Positions 54,694 to 64,000 of a stretch of 64,000 nt of DNA are shown in pieces. Source of the stretch: Lobosporangium transversale. Lineage: Eukaryota; Mortierellomycota; Mortierellomycetes; Mortierellales; Mortierellaceae. The notes beneath the pieces are model-generated. The model did not search any database and was not told where the DNA came from. It saw only the letters and a list, made by a program, of their open reading frames with translations. Location of the stretch: positions 62,001-126,000 of the forward strand of contig NW_019029045.1 in assembly GCF_002105155.1 (NCBI RefSeq), written 5' to 3'. A program made the translations under genes and the position numbers. The first letter of the stretch is position 1; each line of letters starts with the position of its first letter.

Positions 54694-57600
54694 GTCTCTA
54701 TAATACTCTAATTCAATAGGGGTTTGAGGCACTGCTGTGCGTCGAATTATATTTGTAAATGGGGGCAAATGTGGGATGATGTAGACAGGGATATGATAGG
54801 AGTGAAGGCAATTAATAAAACGTCAGTTAGGGATGTGAAAGAGGGGCGCGCATACAGACACACAGACAAATGGATGGATGGTAATAAGATTAGAAAGCAA
54901 CTAAACAATAAAACAAACGTCTAAGTGGAAAGGAAAATAGTTTTGTGGAATGTATGAGTGGATGAGAAACAGTGGAAAAAGAAGGAAAGAAAAAAAGAGT
55001 AAAGTTGATTAAAAAAAAAGTCGGTGGAACATGCTCTCCTTCTTTTGTGCCGCGTGGCGCTCAGGCATTAAGCATCTGGAATAGCACTCTGCCCTAAATC
55101 ACATCATCCCAAATACACAACAACCCACATCAACACACAGATGCACCCATAGCGCACATTAGTGATCCTCTTCTCTTCTTTTTTAGAGTATTTACTGTAT
55201 GCTACATACGCTACATGTAACAATGGTCAAGGCTCTGGGACTCTTCATCATTATTTTCTAGTGGTATACAATCACAGATTAAAAAAAAATAATAAAAAAT
55301 AAAAATAAAAATGACGATGGTTGATGCCAAGGCCAAGGGAAATGATCAAGCGCGCTAGTGCCTCGAATGATTTGTCCAAAATGAAGAAAATGCACCGATT
55401 GTAGTCGCACCTTTTCAGGATGCATTATTAAAATGCAATTCATGTCGATACAAATTCAGTTCAGTAAATGCATCTATTACATTACAAAATATTCATTAAA
55501 CGGACAATACACAACCACAAATGGCCGTGCGTAACGATTGCACACAAAGGGTACTGCCATACAAAGTATGGGGGTAGAAGTAGATGTAATGGAGGGGAAA
55601 GAGGAAACAGAGCAAGCGCTTCATGAAAGGTAAGAGAGAGATAAAGGAACAAGAAAAATAAATAAATAAATAAAGGGCAAAGACCTAGGAAACAACCTTG
55701 ATATATAGTTAGTCTGTTCAATATGCCCAGCTTACTTTTGGGGCAAGGAGAGACTATGGTCATGGACCATTGCTTAAATGGAGCATTTGACTCATGGTAT
55801 CCCCACACTACGACAGCTGAGAGCCCACGCTTTCTTTTCAATTATCGCTCATCCTCTAGCTCAATGCTCTATCCATCACTTGCGTGGTGTCTGATGATGA
55901 AGTTCACATAAAGAGATGGCCAACGGCCGGAGTGTAGAGAAAAGAAAAAAAAGACGTTGCTAAAAACAGAGCGCCAGCGTCTACAGTACGCGCCTCCACT
56001 ATCATTTCATCACCCTAGTATTTGACTATGAACTATTCAACCCAGGATTCAGGTGTGTAAGTATTGCATTCTTGTTTTGCTTAGTTTAGTTTTATCATTT
56101 TATCTCTTTTACATAAGCCTGTTCGGACACTTGATGTTAAGGCAGGCCAAATAAAAATAAAAATAATAATAACAGGGTCATAGAAATGTCTGATTTAAAA
56201 AAGGCATGGGGGTCACGCATAAAGTACATATACGCGTGATAAGGTGATAAGATGATACAGCAGTAAAAACAACATGCCTATGATATACAGCAAGATAAGC
56301 CATCTACTGCTCATCCAACCATCCAACATGACTTCAGCCCATGTTACCCATGATAAAGAGAAATAAAGAAATTCTGAACTCCTCCATTTGTTAAAAAAGA
56401 GTGGCAAAGTAAAGAGAGCATTGACATTTTTCGCCTATTTGTCCTCGTAGTGGGCATTAGAGAGGCCTCAAACAATATCCGAGCACCTCCTTTGATCATA
56501 TTGATACCCACGCTCCGTGCCCAGTTCCCACTCGTTACATTAAGAGCCAATAACTTTCATTAATCATCACAGCCTCAGCCTGATACGAAGGCTCTCTGTT
56601 GCATGGTCAGATGAAGTATTTTGACCAAATAAAGAAAAAAGTAAAATGTCGTTCCACGCCTTCATGATTTACCTTCACTTTTCCAAAATACAGGAGAAAA
56701 AAGAAAGAGACTGATTTGTTCCTAGAAGAGATATAAAAACAACAAAAAAGATTGGTTAGTACTTAAAATACATGTATCTTTATGGTGGTTCTGTTGACCA
56801 ATTAACCGACAATGCGGCATCAGGAAATACTCAAAGGACTCTAAAAATTTGTTCATCCACATCCAGTTATTCATCGTGATTAAATAACAAAAAAAACGAC
56901 CATAAAGCCTCAAACGATGAAGCTCGCGTTTTCACTACGACCCGTGCCTGTCGTATTTTGCAACATTAATGTCCAGAAACCGACGATCCCGTTTGCTGAA
57001 GAATACCCTCTATTTTAAACACTAAGGAAGCTCTCCAGTGTAGAGTCGTATGAATCTGGCTTAACGAAAAAAAGCGCAGTCAATCTGCCTTTTTTTCCCT
57101 TCCTGCATTGGTCCATGTTTCTGGTATAAAACCACTACTATTGTTCACAGTAAATGATTTCTAACCCTCGTATTATCCCTGTATCTGACCTGAAATGTCA
57201 TCCAAGGGCACTCCTTGTGGTTCCATTAGGATGACAAATAACGCCACCACTTTTGTCTTCCATCCCGTCCCTGTAACATAATGATCTCAGTATGGATTTA
57301 TACAGCAGACTCTTTTGCTTCCTCCTAGTAGATGATCCTCGCATACACTTAGTTGAGAGTTTACACGAATACTTGTTTCTGCTTCTTACTTTATCAGATG
57401 AAAATAAAAGCAGCAGGAGTAAGGAGCTATTAAAAAAAAATGCACCAAGAAGAAAGCACAATGTCACTCGATAACGGTTATTACAATGAAGAGTCAGCAG
57501 CAATAAATATATAGTTTTTATCATGCGGGTTCTAATCCGATAGAACATTTTGTTTATTTGATTTTTTTGTTACCTTTTTACTTATTTGTGTATATCCATC

Positions 57601-59617
57601 CACAACGGACAAATCACGAAAATGTGCAATGAGCAGTGAACTTTTTTTTTTTTTTTTTTTTTTACAAAAGTCCTGATAGTTCTGTAACTGAAATGGATGG
57701 ATGGGAGGTACAGAGCAAATAACAGCGAAGAGCAAGAAAGTAAAAAAAAGATGTCACTTGTTTAACTTGTCCTGTCAAGGAAATAGGCCAAATGCAATGA
57801 ATTGAAAAAAAAGGGTGAGGATATTAATGCAGTGAAGAGGGGAAGCAGAGGAAAGAAAAAAAAAAGGGACATTTAAGAAAAGAGAAGAGAAGGAAGAGAA
57901 AAGCAATTGAATTGTGCTGCGTTTTTATACTTGCCCGTGGAAAACAAATACATCGCTCTTCATACATTGACACAAATACAAAGTTTGTGCTTTATTCCTA
58001 TAGGCTTTACTATGGTCTACTTTACTTTCTTTACTTCCTACTCTTTGGCCTTTATTGCTTTCATCATCATCACTCTTTCTTCGATATACCTACACACATC
58101 CACTCATATCCACAACGACATTTGGCTATGTCCTCTACTATCTCGCTGATCACCATCCGTTATCTTTTTTAACTCTTTTACCGTCGGAATATGGTCCTTA
58201 TTCCGCCTGGCAGACCCTGCCTCCCGAAGCAATGCTATTTACACGCGACTACGGTCTTTGAGGAGTTCATTGGTCTTCTATCTCTGTCAACTTGTCTAGT
58301 CCTTTCCTCATTTCCTTCAATATTGTCTTTTTTTTCCTCCACTCTTTCAAAACATGGCTTTAATTCATTTTTTTCTCCTTGCCCTATCCTTTAGCATTAT
58401 ATCATTACCAAACTCAAGTCTCTCAAGCTCAAGCTATCTCAAAAAAAAAAAAAAAGAAAAAAAGAAAAAAGGGTGCAATGTTAGACGCCGCCTGGTCCTG
58501 TGAAAATGAGACTTTGAAAAAATGTTCACCCAGTGATCCTTGAACTTAACTCGATCTCGTTGATCTACAAACGTGGTGAAAAGTTTTTTTTTGTCTTCGG
58601 AAGCAACAAAAGCCCTACAAAGGCCAACCAAGCTTGAAGCCTGCGCCGCTTACGTTGCAAATTTAATCTCGGGAAAAAAAACTCCCCCAAAACCTGCAAA
58701 AAAAAAAATAAAAAATAAAAAAAAAAAATAAGTGAAGTGTATACCATTATCCCTAGATTGGCTTCTCTTGTTCCTATCAGAGCTGAAAGGCCATTGTCAC
58801 CATTAGAAACACATAGCCGCTCATTGCTGTTGGATGCATTATCATCTGAAGGATCCAGAGCCTTTACTATTCCTAAAAAAACACACAAGTTAATATATGT
58901 TTCGGAAAAGTTAACGAAGAATGATTTCGTTGTAATCCTACCCTTCAATTTCTGAGAAATAATAATAATAATATAAGATGTAACCGCATCTGGGATGTCA
59001 TTTTTTTCTCGGGTAGGCGCAACGAATGTAAACTATTTGGCTTTGATGTGTATTATATCAGTAATATGACCCTTACATTGTGGAATTAAATTTAATTGAC
59101 TCTGTTTTTTTTTTAATAAAAAAAAAAATCTAATATTTCAGTCCTCAGTGAAAATGCTTTTTTCCTAAGGTCGTCAAGGGTCCTTGCTTCCGATAAAAAA
59201 GAAAAGAAAGAAGGTTTCTTCAAACGGGGGCCCCCTAGGCCACTGCTTTCAAGACTTTAACTTTTTTGTAAAAAAGATCGATAATTGCATATTAATGAGA
59301 TGATTTGCAAATAAACAACAAAGTGGCAATGGGGACTTTTTGAGAAAGGGGGCGATGACGTGAACTCCCTTTCTTTCCTTTTTTTCCACGGTGAAACCGC
59401 GCACACCGCGGACATTTTTTTTTTGTTGGAAATGTACATGTATACATCCTATTGACCATCCTTACTTATAGACCAATATCACTAACACCAATACATTTTA
59501 CAGAATACCAATTCTTTTTTTAAGCATGTGGCAAAGGCAATAATCAGGGCGCAGGAATGGGCTGTGTGTGGGTGAGGTGAATCATTCCTTAATGATATCG
59601 CCATCACAACGCGCAAC

Positions 59618-59619
<2 letters not shown>

Positions 59620-59649
<30 letters not shown>

Positions 59650-59692
59650 CATTTCCTTCTTTTTTGAACGAAGTTCCATGATCTTTAAAAAA

Positions 59693-59726
<34 letters not shown>
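59620..59726. repeat. Facing homopolymers: 30 T, then 29 A after a 48-nt gap
   Basis: T30 at 59620-59649 and A29 at 59698-59726 are perfect complements and could fold back into a hairpin with a 48-nt loop. The gap contains a smaller A-rich run. This may be a real cruciform-prone element or a slippage-prone assembly region. Confidence 0.8.
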
Positions 59727-59879
59727 CGTTAGTCTCGAGCACTAATAACTTTCAAGGACCTACTTACTATTCATCTTCTATTGACTAAGAGAGAACAAAA
59801 AACAAGGGCTCTTTCTTCCAACCATTATAAGATTTTTTTCTGTTTAACTAAAGTTGAAAGAGAGCCCATGTATGGACAT

Positions 59880-60040
59880 CCACGCGAATATGTATATTTA
59901 TATATATATATATACCAACAAGTACACTTTTATAATCTCTATAAACTGTTATGTTAATCATTCCACAGCAATAAAGTAAAAAAAAAAAACAACAACAACA
60001 ACAACAAATATATATTATATATATTATATATATACAAGAT
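59880..60040. repeat. TA and CAA microsatellites
   Basis: TATATA runs near 59895-59922 and 60007-60035 flank an A run and an ACA/CAA trinucleotide repeat at about 59989-60006. Typical slippage DNA. Confidence 0.8.
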
Positions 60041-60841
60041 CATTGATAAGTATATGTCTCCAGTATCTGCATTTATATCCACGGAAGAGAGTGAAGGCTA
60101 AAATCAGCATATGTATTTGTAAAATAATTAAATACTCATCTATATATAAACACGTAAAAAATAAAACAAAAGCCCTTAGACAGCCAAATCAGTCAGCCAA
60201 GTCTAGCATTTACTGGGAATGACGCTGCGATGCACGGCAATAGTAAATACTGAAGGAGTTGGTAGTTGGGGAGTGTACCTGCTTAACATTTGACAATAAA
60301 ATTAGTAATAGCCTGTTTTTATTACGTTGTTCGAGGCGCAGAATATTGATGTCTACGCTTTATTTTATTTTATTGATTTTTGTCATACTTACATCTTAAT
60401 GAAAACAAAGCTTTACTCTTCACCAATCAATCTTCCTTCGTGTTGGCCCAAACCGCTTTTTTTTTTTTTTTTTTTTTTTCGCTTCCTTTTTCGAGTAATC
60501 GCTCAGCAGCTAAACTCTCACAAACATGGAGATCATAACGTCGGTGCTGTGCACGATGACGAACAGAAATAACGAGAAAAAAGAGTCTTTAACTTTTTTT
60601 TTTACTTGACATGAATGCTTGCACAAAGTCAGTAAAGTAATCATCAGGGGAAGCCAAAAAGTATACATGGTGATGATGCTTTACATGCTTTTGACCTGGC
60701 TTGACGCAATGTTCCGTTGTCAACAAACATGAACGGGTGGAGTCACCTATACACCGCTGCTAACTTGGTTGGTAAGTTGAATACATGTTCACCCTCATAC
60801 TGATACAAATAAGCTAAATGAAGTCAAGAACGTTTCAAATC

Positions 60842-60872
<31 letters not shown>

Positions 60873-61709
60873 ATCATTCCTAGTGTTTAATAACGCTAAT
60901 AATGATAGTAATGAAGGTAGAGGTTTCTGTTCGCTTAAGAAAGAGAGAGTGATGACATCGACCATTTGCAGTAAAAAAAAAAAAGAAGCGTTTGAAAATC
61001 AAAATCAAAGGTATCATTCTTTCTTTTTTAGTTGTATCCCAATAAGAGCTGGAACCACCCTTGGGTCTAGGAGTTAGGCCAAGTTGATGACTAACCGGCA
61101 AATTTACACCATAAAAATAAACAAATAAGTCGGTGAATATCATAAAAACCGCGTTTGGACTACGTACAAAGGAGACGCAACTACCATCTAAAACAAAATA
61201 ATGATAGTACAAAAAAGGGATAGACGGGTTTTATGTGTGGTGAGTGAGGAACCGAGCGCAAGGCTCGTTGATTGATTCGTCAGGATAGGAGATCTCCTTT
61301 CTTTTGTGCAACCAAGGCAACATAGGAGGGGAAAAGGGAATGGGAGGTGGAGGTGGAGGAAATAGGGAGATGGGCAATGGATGATGCTTAAGTATTCATC
61401 ACACGGCAAAGGCTTTACTTTTCGAGTCAACTACATTAAGATATCAATGAAAAGAAAAAAACCACAAGAGATGCGTAGGACATGTTTACAGGAGTAAGAT
61501 GAGGCCTGGAGCGTTAATTCGAGCACTAATCACGGCTCAGTCTTCTACAAGCATCTGTCAATGGACCCCCGCGCATTTCGAATCCTACAACTGATCCTTT
61601 GTAATTAGTTTAAATGCCTTTATTATTTTGCTTGAGCTCGAATAACGTGTTTATAAATCTCTAAGATCCTGATCCAGTAGCGGTTAACTTAGTCTCATAG
61701 AAATTATGA

Positions 61710-62110
61710 TCAACCTTTGATAAAAGAAAAGGGCGTCTGGGACATGTCATTGAAACCGCTGGCCAGGGTTGAGTTTATGTTGACAATGTTCGTGCTCGAT
61801 GACCCGATGACGCTCAACGACACGCGCAATAAGCTCTGATGCCCTACTGGGGTGTACTTGGTGTGCTGAAAGGATCCTTGCGGATGAGTTAGTCGCCTGA
61901 AAACCATCCTAAACCTGCTCTCATCCTGAGGACGTTCATGTGCAACCAATAGCTCGAATACTCGCTGATAAAGCAAGGGTCCTGTACTAGGCTTTTTCCA
62001 ACGTCTAGATTTGATTGATTTTGTCAGGTCTAAAGTCCTGCTCCTGACGCGCCAGCCTTTGAATAAGTTTGGGGGTATGTTCTGGGCCGTACCACTCCGG
62101 CGAATTGGTC
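61710..62110 (-). other. Open minus-strand frame of about 130 codons, doubtful
   Basis: The minus frame stays open from about 62110 to a stop at 61710 and includes SIKSRRWKKPSTGPLLYQRV and FELLVAHERPQDESRFRMVF. It lacks a starting ATG, so it would have to be an internal or last exon, perhaps of the arrestin-like locus just upstream on the same strand. No family is recognised and a shadow frame (ELIARVVERHRVIEHEH) looks equally protein-like. Confidence 0.2.
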
Positions 62111-62458
62111 CGTTAATTATTCAATTCCATACGTATATTAGTATATCCACTACTCGTAAAGAGATAATGTTTGTCTTTGTTTTATACCACTATAACATTT
62201 AATTATTTTACTTTTAATAAAAAAACGGACATGGGTGTATTTATGTATGATAGATCCAGTCTCCTTTATGAAGTTCACAGTTGAAGCAATCAACCCTTCC
62301 TTGTTGTGTGAACTCTCCTTGCACTTCTCTTGGTGCTGCTAGCTGAATTCCCAATTTGACGGAAAAAAAAAAAAAAAAAGTTCGTATTGTTATGTTTATA
62401 CGGTTGGGGTTTGCCATGATATGCTTCACGACCGAGCACAGAAGTGACACGGTATTTT

Positions 62459-63021
62459 TTACTTTTTACCTTCAATCATATATTTTTTTCCTTTTTTTGC
62501 TTGGAAGACATTCTCTCCTTCTGCTTTGATTTTCATCGTCAAGATAACGGAAAAATCCACGTCCATATATCGTGTCTTTGCACTTGCTGTCACTTCGGGT
62601 GCCTTGGGGATCGTCAAATGAACGGTCTTGGCCCAAGGCCCTATCAATTGAGACCATACTTCTTTTATCGGGATGGCCTTCTCATGAACCCCGTCAGCAC
62701 GACCATCGATCTTTTCTCGAATATTACATTGAGCACTCAAGGCATGGGCCGCTTGTCCTTCATATCCCTTGCCTGTAAATGAACCCGAACTGATCGTCAC
62801 TGGTAAGGTAAGGCTGTTCCCATCACTGCGACTTGTGAAGGCAATGATAGAGATACAGGGAGCGAATTATCTTTCCATAGGGCCTTCATCATAATAGGAG
62901 TGTCACCGCTGAGGCAGCCGATATTATTCTTAGATATCAATGGAGTTCTTGACGATGGATGATGAAACCCCCATGAGCTGCTTCGAAAAGATTGCCTCAA
63001 AAGTGTATTCGATCTACCCAT
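62459..63021 (-). pseudogene. Possible arrestin-like gene fragment with a frameshift
   Basis: On the minus strand, LSGDTPIMMKALWKDNSLPV and LSLPSQVAV (62800-62990) read in one frame, then NSLTLPVTISSGSFTGKGYE, NIREKIDGRADG, GPWAKTVHLTIPK and KTRYMDVDFSVILTMKIKAE (to about 62510) in another, with no splice site that joins them. Beta-strand-like alternation and an LxIP followed by a VDFSVILxMKIK strand remind me of the arrestin C domain, but this is a loose resemblance. No start codon is seen for either part, and the frame runs into a Lys-rich end at 62459. Confidence 0.3.
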
Positions 63022-63198
63022 GGTCTTGACTATTAGGGGCCAAGCTGCTAGAGGAAAGCCCAGGTTGAGTCCTGGAGTATTTCCCAGCGGCTACTTTACC
63101 TTCCATAGGATGATTGAGCGGCATGTCTCACTTCTTTCGTACAAAGGTTTCGCCGCTCTCTATATCATTGACATGCGCCAATCGAACTAATAGCCATA

Positions 63199-63235
63199 AT
63201 GACAACAGCAACAGCAACAGCAGCAACAACAGCAG
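63199..63235 (+). repeat. CAG/CAA microsatellite
   Basis: About 37 bp of mixed CAA and CAG triplets directly after AATGA. The plus-strand frame would encode Thr/Ala or Gln depending on phase. No supported gene contains it. Confidence 0.8.
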
Positions 63236-63402
63236 CAATAATAAAAAAAAGGGGTATTAATAAAAGTGCATTTATCCATTACAGTTCACCGTGCCTCATT
63301 TACAGTGAAATGTCCGACTTTTAGAGTTTTTAATCATTTAAAGAAACTTTCACTAACACTAAATGACATGTGTCAATTTTTTACACAACTTTTTCATGAT
63401 GA

Positions 63403-63603
63403 CTACCACTCCACTAGATCTTGTCCTTGGTTTTTCCCAGCTACTGACGGCTTTGCCATATCTTTGTTGTGGTCAAAGTTGGCTTCAAGCCACTCAGCTG
63501 TTGCAATCACGGTGTACCATGTCCTGGGCGATGGGAAAACATGAAAGCAGTGATGACCACCAGGGATCTCCAAGTAATCAATTGATGCCTTGGATTCTAT
63601 TTG

Positions 63604-63637
<34 letters not shown>

Positions 63638-64000
63638 AGAAAATGGTACGCCTTTTATCGAGCAAAGCAACAAAATCTGATCACTCGTAGCTCAAAGGAT
63701 TAACTATCGATTTCTTTTGACTTACTACTCTTAAACTCTTGTACGAAGTCGCGAGCAGATTGGACTGGTGTCATGTTATCAAGGTCTCCGCTAAAAAGGG
63801 CCATCCAATGAACAATTGGGTTTTAGAAATTAATAGTTTACAAACGATAAGACAAGCATGGAAAATATCAAGGTATTATTTTTGATTCAATGTGCTTACT
63901 GAATGATCATGAATGGGACATTGGCCTGCTGCACATTGTGGAGGGGCGAGTGCTCTGTCAAGAATCGAAGATCTATGAGAAGCGTTTTTTTTTTTTTTTT
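63403..64000 (-). CDS. Alpha/beta hydrolase, 3' exons only (gene continues beyond the window)
   Basis: Three exons (63972-63900, 63790-63726, 63596-63403) join with GT-AG introns to an open frame ending in TAG at 63403. The piece reads RFLTEHSPLHNVQQANVPFM, then IHGDLDNMTPVQSARDFVQE and EIPGGHHCFHVFPSPRTWYT, ending in a C-terminal helix AEWLEANFDHNKD. HGDLDxxTPxxxAR carries the catalytic Asp and GGHHxFHVFP the catalytic His of the alpha/beta hydrolase fold, as in esterases and lipases of the hormone-sensitive-lipase/BD-FAE type. The nucleophile elbow GxSxG lies outside the window, so substrate class cannot be set. The 128-nt middle intron carries 32 T (A32 on the plus strand, 63604-63635) just before its acceptor, an extreme polypyrimidine tract. 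Confidence 0.82.

Larger units (their letters stand above)
54694..61709. other. Gene-poor AT-rich region, 7 kb
   Basis: Holds the 5' region of the CxxC protein gene, scattered A or T runs (about 57641-57663, 58440-58454, 59620-59649, 59698-59726, 60457-60479, 60849-60870), CAA and TA microsatellites, and short frames (for example 55482-55841, 57198-57548, 58055-58261, 58565-58948) with no domain, signal or splice support. No RNA gene was recognised by eye. Confidence 0.5.

Noticed and set aside
55482-55841. 119-codon minus-strand frame in the gene-poor region
   Set aside because: Low-complexity Leu/Phe/Pro translation, no start context or family.
58055-58261. Short frame ending in YGPYSAWQTLPPEAMLFTRDYGL-like sequence
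   Set aside because: The last 23 codons look protein-like, but there is no conserved motif, no splice support and no start.

Overview
This is a stretch of an intron-rich fungal chromosome. The fungal signs are a LYS2-type alpha-aminoadipate reductase (the fungal lysine route), an SSA-type cytosolic HSP70, a HAS1 helicase, an HSF-type heat-shock factor and a GPI-type cell-wall peptide. Many introns are short (about 60-130 nt) with GTAAG/GTATG donors, intergenic regions are AT-rich, and T or A runs of 20-32 nt are frequent. A CHD6-9/Kismet-class remodeler and CRIPT, both missing from the common yeasts, point to an early-diverging lineage. Mucoromycota in the broad sense, possibly Mortierellales, is my best guess; this is inference, not proof.

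Layout. 1-9.5 kb: LYS2 (minus, 3' end cut by the window edge) diverges from a siroheme-pathway uroporphyrinogen methyltransferase (plus); then a cysteine-rich single-pass membrane protein with a cytosolic PPxY motif (minus). 10-24 kb: an EEF2KMT/EFM3-like methyltransferase with a disrupted 5' half, HSP70 with an ordered heat-shock element array, a decayed gene at 16.1-17.4 kb, CRIPT and HAS1 sharing a 252-bp divergent promoter, and the heat-shock factor. 27-43 kb: a low-complexity protein, a 1217-residue coiled-coil protein behind two E2F-like sites, and a 2427-residue CHD6-9-class remodeler with a polyglutamine N terminus. 43-51 kb: mostly intergenic, holding a small GPI-type protein, a decayed hAT transposase and another relic. 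51-55 kb: a large nuclear-looking protein ending in four CxxC pairs. 55-63.4 kb: gene-poor, very AT-rich, with low-complexity tracts and apparent gene relics. 63.4-64 kb: the 3' exons of an alpha/beta hydrolase that continues past the window.

How the genes relate. HSF and HSP70 lie within 6 kb of each other, and HSP70 carries five GAA units at exact 10-bp spacing, so regulator and target are neighbours. HAS1 (ribosome assembly), CRIPT (spliceosome-associated in animals) and EFM3-like (eEF2 modification) are gene-expression functions. The remaining order looks like ordinary eukaryotic synteny, not a cluster. I found no CRISPR array, tRNA, rRNA or secondary-metabolite cluster. Exon boundaries were worked out by hand from splice signals, reading frame and family conservation.
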